Shown here: piece after piece, positions 35,113 through 43,897 of the stretch
Position numbering within the stretch: position 1 is the stretch's first letter
How the letters are laid out: each line of letters begins with the position of its first letter
Assembly: GCF_008763945.1 (NCBI RefSeq)
Contig: NZ_VTQH01000001.1
Span: 744,110-808,109 of the forward strand
Source of the DNA: Microbacterium testaceum StLB037
GTDB taxonomy: Bacteria; Actinomycetota; Actinomycetes; Actinomycetales; Microbacteriaceae
Length of the DNA: 64,000 bases
Direction of reading: 5' to 3'
Program-made: the position numbers and the translations under genes
The notes under the pieces: model-generated
The model's input: only the letters and a program-made list of their open reading frames with translations
Told to the model about the DNA's origin: nothing
The model's database searches: none

Positions 35113-35706
35113 ATGTCGATCGAGAACGCGGCACCTCCGTCGTACTGGTACAGCGACAGCACCGACGACGAGCGCGGCGCGCGCGTGATGGAGGCGATGC
35201 GCTCCTACCGCTCGGCCGAGATGGCGATGCGCCGCCGGACGCAGACATCCATGGCCATGGGCGAGAACGAGCTTCTCGTTCTGCGGTTCCTCACGAGAGC
35301 CGTCGCCTCCGGCCACGACATCACCCCCGTCGACCTGTCGCGTCATCTCGGGGTGTCCACGGCCTCCATGACCGCCCTCCTCGACCGACTCGAGCGCTCG
35401 GGTCATCTGCGGCGCACGCCCCACCCCTCCGATCGCCGCAAGGTGCTCGTCACCACGACACCGCACGCCGACGAAGAGATGCGCGACACCCTCACCTCCC
35501 TGCATGCGCGAATGATGCAGGCCACGCGCGGCATGAGCGAGGCCGAGACCGTCGCGGTCACCGCCTTCCTGCAGCGCATGCGCTGCGCCGTCGCCGACGC
35601 GTGCGCGTCAGACGGTCGCGTCTGCTGCGCGGTCGTCGCCGCGAACGCCCCCGTCCACGTCGCGCCCTCCCCGGACGAGATGGCTCCGCCCAGCGCGGCG
35701 GCGTGA
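35113..35706 (+). CDS. MarR-family transcriptional regulator
   Basis: 197 residues. The winged HTH is at about 75-130: PVDLSRHLGVSTASMTALLDRLERSGHLRR, with wing PHPSDRRKVLVTTT. Longer C-terminus than usual, with a CAVADACASDGRVCCAV Cys cluster that might sense oxidants or metals (inference). AGGAG precedes the ATG. Divergent from DUF7882 copy 1. Confidence 0.9.
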   Translation: MSIENAAPPSYWYSDSTDDERGARVMEAMRSYRSAEMAMRRRTQTSMAMGENELLVLRFLTRAVASGHDITPVDLSRHLGVSTASMTALLDRLERSGHLRRTPHPSDRRKVLVTTTPHADEEMRDTLTSLHARMMQATRGMSEAETVAVTAFLQRMRCAVADACASDGRVCCAVVAANAPVHVAPSPDEMAPPSAAA

Positions 35707-35794
35707 CGACACCCCCGCCGCGCCTCGACGAACGAGCGACGGACTCCGCCGCGCGGGGGAGTCGAGCGGGACGCTCGGCGGCTAGCGTCGGAGC

Positions 35795-37651
35795 ATGGCC
35801 TCCCGCGACGCGTCCCTCGTTCGCCTCCGTCGGTGGCGCGCCGCGACGGCCGTGGTCGCCCTCACCGTTCTCGTGGTGCTCTCTTTCCCGCTCTCCTCAT
35901 CCGCGGACACGAGCGATTTCACCTTCGACTCCTTCGACGCGCAGATGACGCTCTCCCGCGGGTCCAATGGGCACGCGGAACTCTCCGTGACCGAGACCCT
36001 CGTGGCCCGCTTCCCCGACGAGGATCAGAACCGCGGCATCATCCGCTCGATCCCCGATGACTACGACGGCGTCCCCCTGCGAACGCGCATCACTTCCGTG
36101 GTGGATGGGGCCGGGACCGCCGTCCCCTACGAGGTCGAACAGGACCGCCGCGAGGTGCGGGTCCTGACCGGCGACGACTCGTACGTACAGGGCGTCCAGA
36201 CGTACGTCATCTCCTACACGCAGCGCGACACGATCCGGTCCTTCGCGGACACGGACGCCGACGAGTTCTATCGCGATGTGAACGGCACGGAGTGGGAGCA
36301 GCCCTTCGGCGTCGTCTCGGTGCGTCTCGCGGTCGATCCCGCTCTCTCCCCCGCTCTGAAGGAGGGCGCGGCCGCGTGCTACGTCGGGCGGCAGGGCTCC
36401 GATCGCGCGTGCGACATCGCCACCTCCGTCGATACCGACGGTTCGGCTCGGTTCTCCTCCTCCGCGGCTTCGCTCGACGCGCGCGAGAACGTCACCATCT
36501 CCGTCGGATTCGCCCGCGGCACGTTCGTCCCCGGGGAGGTGGTGCGAACCCCTCTCGAGCAGTTCTCGGTCGATGCCGCCCCGGTGCTCGCCGGCGCGTC
36601 GATCGGAGCCGTCGGACTCGGCGCCGTCGGCGTCGGTGCCGCGATCGCCGCCCGTCGGCGCGGCCGCGATGCCCGAGGCCGGGGGATCATCGTCCCCGAG
36701 TATGCGCCGCCCGCCGACATCGACGTCCTCGAGGGCGCGCTCTTGGTGCAGCGCCGGGATGCCGGCATCCCGGCCGCTCTTCTCGACGCAGCCGTCGCGG
36801 GGCGCCTGCGCATCCTCGATACGACGGACGACGCCCGCGCACTCAAGCTCGAGTTCGTCGACGCGCGGGACGCGACGCCGTTGCACGGCGCGGTGATCGG
36901 CGCCGTCTTCGGCGACAGCCCGCATCCGGGGCAGCGCGTGAAGCTGGGACCCGACCGGCAGGACGTCGCGAAGGCCCTGCAGAAGCTGCCGGCCGCGGCG
37001 GCGACCGAGCTCCGCGCGCGCGGGTGGACGCAAAGGCAGAAGCCGGGCCCCTCTGTCCTTGCGGCCGGTGCGGCCGTCGCGGCCTTCGTGGTCGCGGTCG
37101 GCGCGCTCATCCTCTCCGCCGCCGGAACGACCCCGGCCTGGTGGCAGGTCGTCGCGATCCCCGCGGTCGTGCTGCTCGGCATCCTGGCCTTCGTCGTCCT
37201 GAGGTATCGGGACCGGATCACGGATGCCGGCGCCCCGGCGCGCGATCACCTCCGGGGTCTCCGCGACTACCTGCAGCTCGCCGAGGCCGACCGCATGCGG
37301 GTGCTCCAGAGCCCCGAGGGTGCGGAGCGCACGCCCGTCGATCCGGGCGACCCCGCGCAGGTGCTGCACCTGTACGAGCGGCTCCTGCCCTGGGCGGTCG
37401 TTTGGGGTGTCGAGAGGGAGTGGGCCGAGGCCCTCGACACCCGCGTGCGCGACAGCGGCGACGACCTGCGCTGGTACGGCGGCGGGAACGGCTTCTCGGC
37501 GGTGGCGTTCTCGAGCACGATGGGCTCACTGCGCACCGCGAGCGCGCCCGTGGTGGCCACGACCAGCGGGTCGGGGAGCTTCTCGGGCGGGTCGTTCGGC
37601 GGCGGATTCTCGGGCGGCGGCATGGGCGGCGGAGGCGGCGGAGGCCGGTGA
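35795..37651 (+). CDS. DUF2207 domain membrane protein
   Basis: 618 residues. A signal or first transmembrane segment (about 15-36) is followed by an extracellular beta-rich DUF2207 domain (about 40-240, with NRGIIRSIPDDYDG). Then come a helix (about 262-285), a cytoplasmic segment, two more helices (about 420-470) and a Gly/Ser-rich end SFGGGFSGGGMGGGGGGGR. This plan matches the predicted DUF2207 membrane proteins common in actinobacteria, whose function is unknown. Confidence 0.88.
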   Translation: MASRDASLVRLRRWRAATAVVALTVLVVLSFPLSSSADTSDFTFDSFDAQMTLSRGSNGHAELSVTETLVARFPDEDQNRGIIRSIPDDYDGVPLRTRITSVVDGAGTAVPYEVEQDRREVRVLTGDDSYVQGVQTYVISYTQRDTIRSFADTDADEFYRDVNGTEWEQPFGVVSVRLAVDPALSPALKEGAAACYVGRQGSDRACDIATSVDTDGSARFSSSAASLDARENVTISVGFARGTFVPGEVVRTPLEQFSVDAAPVLAGASIGAVGLGAVGVGAAIAARRRGRDARGRGIIVPEYAPPADIDVLEGALLVQRRDAGIPAALLDAAVAGRLRILDTTDDARALKLEFVDARDATPLHGAVIGAVFGDSPHPGQRVKLGPDRQDVAKALQKLPAAAATELRARGWTQRQKPGPSVLAAGAAVAAFVVAVGALILSAAGTTPAWWQVVAIPAVVLLGILAFVVLRYRDRITDAGAPARDHLRGLRDYLQLAEADRMRVLQSPEGAERTPVDPGDPAQVLHLYERLLPWAVVWGVEREWAEALDTRVRDSGDDLRWYGGGNGFSAVAFSSTMGSLRTASAPVVATTSGSGSFSGGSFGGGFSGGGMGGGGGGGR

Positions 37652-37660
37652 CCCCGCGCG

Positions 37661-38365
37661 TCACTCCGCGACGCGGATGACCTCGGCGACGACGCGCGGA
37701 TCGGTGAGGACGCGGAAGTGCCCCCCGCTGGAGAGCACGACGTTGCGGGCTCCGGCCAGCTCGCTCCCCTCCGGGATGTGCGGATCGAACGGCCCGAAGA
37801 CCGACACGATACGCGCGTTCGCCTCGGCGGATGCCGCGAGCGCCCGCATGGTCGCGTCGCCGGAGGCGAAGGCGCGCAGAGAGGGGGTGGGCATCAGGCG
37901 GCTGTAGCGCGATCCCCCGAACGGGGTGGCGACCGCGACCATGGCGCGCACCCGGTCGCCCGCCGGGCTGAACGCCATCACGTGCTTGCCGATGAGACCG
38001 CCCTTGCTGTGGGCCACGAGCACCACGTCGTGCAGATCGCGCGCGACCAGCAGCGCCGCCACCCGGCCCGCCGATTCGGCGATCGGTCGACGGTTGCCGC
38101 CGAGCTCGGCCACCACATGCACGGGATGCCCGCGATCGTGCAGGACGCGTGCGAGCGGCTCGAGGAAGCGCCACGTCTCGTAGATGCCCGGGAGCATGAC
38201 GATCGGCGGCCCCTCCCCCTCGGCGAGGGAGTCGGGTCCGCCTCGACCTGTGAGGGCCCGCACCTGTGCCCGCACCGCGTAGGCGTAGTCCCGGGCCCAC
38301 CAGCCCGCGTCCCGCAGAGCGGTGCGTACGGTGTGCGGCGCGCGCGTCACGGCATCCCTCGACAT
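37661..38365 (-). CDS. Alpha/beta hydrolase, lipase/esterase-like
   Basis: 234 residues from ATG 38365. Motifs are IVMLPGIYETW (oxyanion region), nucleophile elbow VAHSKGGLIGKH, an acid loop near VFGPFDPHIPEG, and a late His in SSGGHFRVL. Related to triacylglycerol-lipase-like hydrolases. No signal peptide, so probably cytoplasmic. Confidence 0.82.
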   Translation of the reverse strand: MSRDAVTRAPHTVRTALRDAGWWARDYAYAVRAQVRALTGRGGPDSLAEGEGPPIVMLPGIYETWRFLEPLARVLHDRGHPVHVVAELGGNRRPIAESAGRVAALLVARDLHDVVLVAHSKGGLIGKHVMAFSPAGDRVRAMVAVATPFGGSRYSRLMPTPSLRAFASGDATMRALAASAEANARIVSVFGPFDPHIPEGSELAGARNVVLSSGGHFRVLTDPRVVAEVIRVAE

Positions 38366-38475
38366 CCCCCCATCGTGTCGTGCTGAAAGCCGGAAGCCAG
38401 GTGGGTTGCCCGGCACATCGTCTCGTGCGACGCAACCCCGGGATCGCCGGATCGGCGTCGACCTACCGTGTGGCC

Positions 38476-38718
38476 ATGGACATCTCAGACATCCGTTGGA
38501 ACGAGCCCGCCCGCCAGAAGATCCTCGACGACGCCGACGGCGTGCTGCGCGAGGCCGTCGTCGCCATCGCGCGCGAGAACCAGGGCATCTCCTCCGACGA
38601 GGCCTACGCGCAGATCAACGCACGGATCAAGGACCGCTTCATCGACTACGAGCCCGGCCCCGACATCCGTACGTACGCCGACGCGATCGCGGCGGGCGAG
38701 ATCCCCACGGAGTCCTGA
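38476..38718 (+). CDS. Small conserved-looking protein, 80 residues
   Basis: Acidic helical protein: MDISDIRWNEPARQKILDD ... QGISSDEAYAQINARIKDRF. The start ATG 38476 lies at the end of a short untranslated stretch after the divergent hydrolase. High third-position GC and a following strong terminator support it. Not recognised, though it is of the same general kind as the three-helix bundle protein at 14783. Confidence 0.65.
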   Translation: MDISDIRWNEPARQKILDDADGVLREAVVAIARENQGISSDEAYAQINARIKDRFIDYEPGPDIRTYADAIAAGEIPTES

Positions 38719-38730
38719 ACCCGCAGGGGC

Positions 38731-38766
38731 GAAGGCGGCCCCGCGAGAATCGTCGGGGCCGCCTTC
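38731..38766 (+). terminator. Terminator hairpin
   Basis: GAAGGCGGCCCCG (38731-38743) pairs perfectly with CGGGGCCGCCTTC (38754-38766) around a ten-base loop, followed by GTATT. Ends the 80-residue gene. Confidence 0.8.
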
Positions 38767-38866
38767 GTATTGCCTGGGAGGACGTCCGGGGCGTGGTGCA
38801 GCGGCGTACTCTTCGAGAACCGGCCCCGGCATCGCCGGTGCGGATGACGCCTCTCTCGGCGTCCGC

Positions 38867-38920
38867 GACGACTCCCGCCCGTCGAGCCCGTCCCCCATTC
38901 GGCTCCGGACGGGAGTCGTC
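38867..38920 (-). terminator. Probable terminator of the 38927 gene
   Basis: GACGACTCCCG (38867-38877) and CGGGAGTCGTC (38910-38920) are inverted repeats with a long 32-base loop that can itself fold. It lies directly downstream of the minus-strand stop. Confidence 0.5.
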
Positions 38921-38926
38921 GTCCGC

Positions 38927-39118
38927 TCAGCGGTCTTCGCCGTAGCCGCGGATGCTGCGGAGGTCGTCCTTCAGATCCTGCTGCGCGGGCTCGTCGTCGT
39001 CGTGGACGGCGGCATCGGCGGCACGCTGCTGCTGCGCTCCCGCCTTCTTCTCCTCCACACCGGCGTCGGTGGCGCCGTCCATGACAGGGGCGTCCTGGGT
39101 CTCTTCGCGATCGGTCAT
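38927..39118 (-). CDS. Small acidic protein, 63 residues
   Basis: Starts ATG 39118: MTDREETQDAPVMDG, a Gln/Ala/Asp-rich middle and end DLKDDLRSIRGYGEDR. Probably disordered and highly charged. Not recognised. Lies 103 bp downstream of the MMPL gene on the same strand. Confidence 0.55.
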   Translation of the reverse strand: MTDREETQDAPVMDGATDAGVEEKKAGAQQQRAADAAVHDDDEPAQQDLKDDLRSIRGYGEDR

Positions 39119-39221
39119 CGTCGTCCTCCTCGGAACGGTCGTTCCCTGCATCCTGTTCCCTGAGGGGGCCCCGCGACCGGGGCTTGCGCTCCCCCGCCCG
39201 CCGATGCTCGACCCGCGGTAC

Positions 39222-41831
39222 TCACTCCCCGTGGTGCGCCGGGTGCCGCCGCTCGAGAGCCGATCCCTCGACGTCGACGTTGGGAACGATGCGGTCGAGC
39301 CACTTCGGAAGCCACCACGCCGCGCCACCCAGCACGTGCATGACCGCCGGCATGAGCAGCATGCGCACGACGAACGCGTCGAAGAGGACACCGAGGCCGA
39401 GGCCCAGACCGAACGACTTGATGATCACCGCCTCCGAGGTGATGAACCCAGAGAACACCGAGATCATGATCACCGCCGCCGCGATGACGACGGTGCGTCC
39501 GGCTCGGAAGCCCTGCGCCACGGCCAGCCGCGGTGACGCTCCGTGCGCCCACGCTTCACGCATGCCGGTCGTCAGGAACAGCTGGTAGTCCATCGCCAGA
39601 CCGAACAGGATGCCGACGAGGATCACCGGCAGGAAGCTGAGGATCGGCCCGGGGTTGTGCACGCCGAACAGACCGCTCAGCCAGCCCCACTGGAACACCG
39701 CCGTGACCGCACCGTACGTCGCGAACAGCGACAGGACGAAGCCGAGGGTCGCGATCAAGGGCACGAGCAGAGATCGGAAGACCATGACCATGATGAGGAA
39801 CGACAGGCCGACGACCACGACGAGGTAGATCGGCAGGACGTCCGCCAGGCCCTCGGAGATGTCGATGTTGATCGCCGCGGCGCCGGCGACGCCGAGATCG
39901 ATGTCGCCGTTCACCGGGGGCAGCGCGCGCAGGTCGCGCACGAGCTGATCGGTCGACACCGCGTTGGGGCCCTCGGCGGGGATGACCTGGAACGCGGCGA
40001 TCGTCCGGTCGTCGGACACCGCGACGGGCGCCACGGCCACCACATCGTCCTGAGCGAACAGCTCGCGGGCCACGTCGAGCTGCAGCGTCTGCACATCGCC
40101 CTCGGTCGTCCCCGTCGGCAGCGCCGCCGTGACGAGCAGGGGGGCGTTCGACCCCGCACCGAAGGCCTCTTCGCTCCAGGTGAACGCCTTGTAGCCCGTC
40201 GAGTCCTCGGCCTCGGAACCGCCGTCGGGCAGGCCCAGCCGCATCGAGAGCGCGGGGATGGCGACGACCAGCAGGGCCACGGTCGCGACGAGCATCGTGA
40301 CCACGGCGCGTACGGTAGACATCGGACGGACGGGACGTCCGTTCGTCGCGACCGGCCCGGTCTCGGTGCGCGCGGCACGGCGCGGGTGCTCCCCGGCGTC
40401 GACCGGTGCCGTCCGCGCGGCACGGCGCGGGTGCTCCCCGCCATCGCGAGCGGCCGCGGCGCGAGCGCGCGCCTTACGGCTGAGGATCCGGTTGCCGGCG
40501 AGACCCAGCAGAGCGGGAGTGAGCGAGACGGCGATGAGCACCGCGACCAGGACGCTCACCGCGCCCGCGGTTCCCATCAGACCCAGGAATGGGATGCCGG
40601 TGATGTTGAGCGCCAGCAGGGCCACGATGACGGTCGACCCGGCGAAGACCACGGCGTTGCCGGCCGTTCCGTTCGCGAGCCCGATCGACTCGCGGACGTC
40701 GGCCCCCGCCAACAGCTGCTTGCGATGGCGGTACAGGATGAACAGCGCGTAGTCGATGCCGACGGCGAGACCCAGCATCACCCCGAGGAAGGGCGTGACG
40801 GATGCCATCTGGATCACACCCGAGAACGACAGCGTCGCCATGGCCCCGATGGCCACACCGATGATCGCCGTGACGATCGGGAACGACGCCGCGAGGAGCG
40901 AGCCGAGCACGATCACCAGGACGATGCCGGCGATCGCGACGCCCACGACCTCGCCCACACCGAAGATCTCGGGGATGCCCTGGGAGATCTCGGTGTTGAA
41001 GGCCACGTCGACACCGGCGATGGGGGTACCCGAGAAGTGCTCGACGACCGCCTCCTTCGAGGTCTCGGCCAGTTCGAGCCGCGGCTTGTCGAAAGAGACG
41101 TTGACGGTCGCCGTCGAACCGTCCTCCGACACCAAGCGGATGGCATCCGCGAAACCGAGCAGCTCGGATCCCTGCTCGAGCTGCGTCTGCTGCGCGTCGA
41201 TCTGCGCGAGGCCGTCGGTCAGCTGGGTCTGCTGCTGCTCGAGCGCGCTGCGCTGCTGATCGATCTGCTGCTGCTGCGCCTCGAGCGCGGAGAGCTGCGC
41301 CTGCTTCTGCGCCGCGGGCAGCGGTGCCGCCTCGAGCTGCGCCTTGCCCTGGTCCAACTGCTGCTGGCCGGCCTCGAGTTGGGCCGTGCCCGCGTCGAGC
41401 TGCTGCTGCCCCGACTCGGCCTGCGCGCGCGCCTCATCGAGCTTCTGCTGCCCGTCGGCGACCTGCTGGCGCTGATCCTCGAGCTGCTGCTGCGCGGTGA
41501 AGGGGTCGGTGACGCGGGCCACATCGGGCAGATCACCCGCCGAGGACACGAGAGCCGAGATCTCGGTGCGCTGCTCGTCGGTGAAGGCGGAGCCGTCGCT
41601 CGTGCGGAAGACCACGGCACCGGAAGCGCCCGCGAAATCGGGCAGCTCCCCTTGCAGTTCGGCGATCACGTCACCGGATGCCGTCCCGGGGATGTCGAAG
41701 CTCGAACTGAGCTCCTTGAAGCCGATCGCGAAACCACCCACGACGACTCCGAGGATTACCGCCCACGCGACGATCACCGTCCAGGCGCGGCGCGCCGCGA
41801 AGGTTCCGAGGCGGTGCAGCAGTTCAGCCAT
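39222..41831 (-). CDS. MMPL/RND-family transporter
   Basis: 869-residue membrane exporter with two repeats of about six helices each, as in MMPL proteins that move lipids or hydrophobic compounds. First helix ARRAWTVIVAWAVILGVVVGG; the mid segments GLAVGIDYALFILYRHR and FGLAMDYQLFLTTGMREAWAHG are family motifs holding the Asp-Tyr pair for proton coupling. The first periplasmic loop carries a Gln/Leu-rich coiled coil (about 120-250). A Pro/Arg-rich internal duplication lies at about 465-488. Start ATG 41831 begins MAELLHRLG. Divergent from a TetR gene, its probable repressor. Confidence 0.93.
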   Translation of the reverse strand: MAELLHRLGTFAARRAWTVIVAWAVILGVVVGGFAIGFKELSSSFDIPGTASGDVIAELQGELPDFAGASGAVVFRTSDGSAFTDEQRTEISALVSSAGDLPDVARVTDPFTAQQQLEDQRQQVADGQQKLDEARAQAESGQQQLDAGTAQLEAGQQQLDQGKAQLEAAPLPAAQKQAQLSALEAQQQQIDQQRSALEQQQTQLTDGLAQIDAQQTQLEQGSELLGFADAIRLVSEDGSTATVNVSFDKPRLELAETSKEAVVEHFSGTPIAGVDVAFNTEISQGIPEIFGVGEVVGVAIAGIVLVIVLGSLLAASFPIVTAIIGVAIGAMATLSFSGVIQMASVTPFLGVMLGLAVGIDYALFILYRHRKQLLAGADVRESIGLANGTAGNAVVFAGSTVIVALLALNITGIPFLGLMGTAGAVSVLVAVLIAVSLTPALLGLAGNRILSRKARARAAAARDGGEHPRRAARTAPVDAGEHPRRAARTETGPVATNGRPVRPMSTVRAVVTMLVATVALLVVAIPALSMRLGLPDGGSEAEDSTGYKAFTWSEEAFGAGSNAPLLVTAALPTGTTEGDVQTLQLDVARELFAQDDVVAVAPVAVSDDRTIAAFQVIPAEGPNAVSTDQLVRDLRALPPVNGDIDLGVAGAAAINIDISEGLADVLPIYLVVVVGLSFLIMVMVFRSLLVPLIATLGFVLSLFATYGAVTAVFQWGWLSGLFGVHNPGPILSFLPVILVGILFGLAMDYQLFLTTGMREAWAHGASPRLAVAQGFRAGRTVVIAAAVIMISVFSGFITSEAVIIKSFGLGLGLGVLFDAFVVRMLLMPAVMHVLGGAAWWLPKWLDRIVPNVDVEGSALERRHPAHHGE
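40369..40440. repeat. 45-bp-spaced 27-bp direct repeat inside the MMPL gene
   Basis: CGCGCGGCACGGCGCGGGTG... (27 bp) occurs at 40369-40395 and 40414-40440. It duplicates GEHPRRAART in a cytoplasmic loop in frame, so the reading frame is kept. Confidence 0.8.
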
Positions 41832-41896
41832 GCGGGGTGGTCCTCTCGTGCGGTGCACGCGAGGGAGCACCGTCGGCTCCGACAAGTCCGGGCAAA

Positions 41897-41925
41897 GATA
41901 ACACGCACCGTCTCGTCTCGTTATC
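41897..41925. promoter_or_regulatory. Candidate TetR operator in the mmpl-tetR divergent region
   Basis: GATAAC (41897-41902) and GTTATC (41920-41925) form an inverted repeat with a 17-base spacer, in an otherwise GC-rich 120-bp gap. On the minus strand TTATCT could also be the mmpl -10. Confidence 0.4.
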
Positions 41926-41951
41926 GGTCGCGATCGTCCAGAATGTGTGTC

Positions 41952-42521
41952 ATGACTCTTCCGCGCAGTGGTCCCGTCCGCAGCGAGGCGGCGCGCTTGG
42001 CCATCCTCGACGCGGCGGTCGCGCTCTTCGCCGAGCGCGGGTACGACCACCTCACGATCGAGGGCATCGCCCGGCGGGCGGGGGTGGGTAAGCAGACGAT
42101 CTACCGGTGGTGGCCGAGCAAGGGAGACGTGATCGCCGAGGCGATCCTCGAGGGTCGGCTGCTCGGCGGCAGGCGTGAGCTGCCCGACACCGGCGACGCG
42201 CGATCCGATCTCGCCGCATGGCTCACCGACCTGTTCACTCTCCGGGCGAGCGCCGACGGGGAGGGGCTGCTGCGGTCCCTCGTCGCGGCGGCAGCGGGCA
42301 GCGCGGAGACCGGGCGACGCCTCCGCGCCGAGATCCTGGCCGCTCCTCTCGTCGAGAGTCTGTCCCGGGCCATGGGCGGGGTCACGGGGCCCCGACTCGA
42401 CGCCGCCGCCGACGCCCTGCTCGGAGCCGTCATCCTGCGTGCCCTGAGCCGCGAGGAGTTCGACGGCGACGACATGCTCGCCCTCGTCGACGCGATCGTG
42501 GGCAGCGCTCCACCGCGCTGA
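41952..42521 (+). CDS. TetR-family transcriptional regulator
   Basis: 189 residues. The N-terminal HTH has ILDAAVALFAERGYDHLTIEGIARRAGVGKQTIYRWWPSKGDVIAEA. A TetR C-terminal ligand domain follows. ATG 41952 is chosen; 41943 is possible. Divergent from the MMPL transporter. Confidence 0.93.
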   Translation: MTLPRSGPVRSEAARLAILDAAVALFAERGYDHLTIEGIARRAGVGKQTIYRWWPSKGDVIAEAILEGRLLGGRRELPDTGDARSDLAAWLTDLFTLRASADGEGLLRSLVAAAAGSAETGRRLRAEILAAPLVESLSRAMGGVTGPRLDAAADALLGAVILRALSREEFDGDDMLALVDAIVGSAPPR

Positions 42522-42610
42522 CGGGTCGCCCGCGTCTCGGCACCCGATCGATCCCGGCTACCACAGCGCCGAAGCCGCTGTCCAGACGCGGCGTGCGGGG
42601 CCGCGTGCCG

Positions 42611-42616
42611 TAGAAT
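42611..42616 (+). promoter_or_regulatory. -10 element of terC leader
   Basis: TAGAAT, a good actinobacterial -10 box, lies about seven bases before the start of the riboswitch-like leader. The -35 region is poor. Confidence 0.45.
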
Positions 42617-42620
42617 CATC

Positions 42621-42747
42621 CTCAACAAGGGGAGTACTCCCACCGCGACGTTCTCGTCAATACGGATCACGCCATCGTGAACCCGGGACGTCGGCCCATC
42701 TCGCCGGGTGGAGGAGACCTTGGTGTCTCGTCGTACACCTATTTCCC
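42621..42747 (+). ncRNA. yybP-ykoY (manganese) riboswitch
   Basis: The leader of the TerC gene begins CAACAAGGGGAGTACTCCC, the conserved 5' loop of yybP-ykoY elements. Later it has the conserved GGGTGGAGGAGACC segment with pairing CCGGG/CCGGGT flanks. This class binds Mn2+ and turns on TerC/Alx-type exporters. Identification rests on these blocks and the downstream gene; the fold was not computed. Confidence 0.7.
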
Positions 42748-42759
42748 TTGGAGGTCGCC

Positions 42760-43782
42760 ATGGGCGTCACCCCGTTGATCTGGATCATCACGATCGCGAT
42801 CACGATCGCCTTCTTCGTGTTCGAGTTCTTCGCTCACGTCCGCAAGCCGCACGAGCCCTCGATCGCCGAATCCGCGCGCTGGTCGGCGTTCTACATCGGC
42901 CTGGCCCTGCTGTTCGGCGTCGGCATCGGCGTGTTCTCGGGGTGGACGTTCGGCGGCGAGTACTTCGCCGGCTATCTGACCGAGAAGGCCCTGTCGATCG
43001 ACAACCTGTTCGTGTTCCTCATCATCATGACCGGCTTCGCGGTGCCGAAGATCTACCAGCAGAAGGTGCTGATGATCGGCATCGTCATCGCACTGATCAT
43101 GCGCGGCGCCTTCATCGCCGTCGGCGCCGCCCTCATCGAGAACTTCTCCTGGATCTTCTACATCTTCGGCGCGCTGCTGCTCTTCCTCGCCTACCGGCAG
43201 GCGTTCGCCCACGGTGAGAGCGACCCCGCCAACGGGAAGTTCATGCGGTTCGTGCGCCGCGTCCTCCCCGTGAGCGAGGAGTACAACGACGACAAGCTGA
43301 CCATCCGCAAGGACGGCAAGCGCTTCGTCACCCCGATGCTGCTGGTGATCATCGCGATCGGCTTCATCGACCTCGTCTTCGCCGTCGACTCGATCCCCGC
43401 CATCTACGGACTGACGAACGAGGCCTACATCGTCTTCACCGCCAATGCCTTCGCCCTGATGGGTCTGCGTCAGCTCTACTTCCTCATCGGCGGGCTGCTG
43501 GAGCGCCTGGTCTACCTCGCGCAGGGGCTGGCCGTGATCCTGGCGTTCATCGGCGTGAAGCTCGTCTTCCACGCCCTGCACGTCAATGAGTTGCCCTTCA
43601 TCAACGGCGGAGAGCCCTTGCTGTGGGTCCCCGAGATCCCCATCTGGTTCTCGCTGCTGTTCATCGCGGCGACGGTGGCCGTGGCGACGTTCCTCAGCCT
43701 CCGCAAGACCCGCAACGACGCCGAGAAGAAGGAGCGCGAGACCTTCGACGGTGAGAAGGTCATCCACGCACCGGAGGACTGA
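42760..43782 (+). CDS. TerC-family membrane protein, probable manganese exporter
   Basis: 340 residues with about nine helices. Typical TerC stretches are SARWSAFYIGLALLFG, LTEKALSIDNLFVFL, IALIMRGAFIAVGAALIE and AVDSIPAIYGLTNEAYIVFTANAFALMGLRQLYFLI; the buried Asp residues are retained. Alx/TerC members export Mn2+ in E. coli and B. subtilis. The riboswitch upstream agrees. TTGGAGG precedes ATG 42760. Confidence 0.94.
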   Translation: MGVTPLIWIITIAITIAFFVFEFFAHVRKPHEPSIAESARWSAFYIGLALLFGVGIGVFSGWTFGGEYFAGYLTEKALSIDNLFVFLIIMTGFAVPKIYQQKVLMIGIVIALIMRGAFIAVGAALIENFSWIFYIFGALLLFLAYRQAFAHGESDPANGKFMRFVRRVLPVSEEYNDDKLTIRKDGKRFVTPMLLVIIAIGFIDLVFAVDSIPAIYGLTNEAYIVFTANAFALMGLRQLYFLIGGLLERLVYLAQGLAVILAFIGVKLVFHALHVNELPFINGGEPLLWVPEIPIWFSLLFIAATVAVATFLSLRKTRNDAEKKERETFDGEKVIHAPED

Positions 43783-43790
43783 TCCTGCGC

Positions 43791-43822
43791 GACGGGCCCG
43801 CGGCGACGGTCGCGGGCCCGTC
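43791..43822 (+). terminator. Terminator after terC
   Basis: GACGGGCCCGCG (43791-43802) pairs perfectly with CGCGGGCCCGTC (43811-43822) around an eight-base loop; ATCGTTT follows. Confidence 0.85.
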
Positions 43823-43897
43823 ATCGTTTCCTGCCGCATCCCGGCGGCGAGCGCAACCCCGCGGAGCCCTCGAGAACACCGCCCTACCGTGGCCGTC

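Noticed and set aside
39543..42521. Plus-strand open frame of 992 codons across the MMPL gene
   Set aside because: His/Arg/Asp-rich antisense shadow of the MMPL gene. Only its end from 41952 is a real TetR gene.
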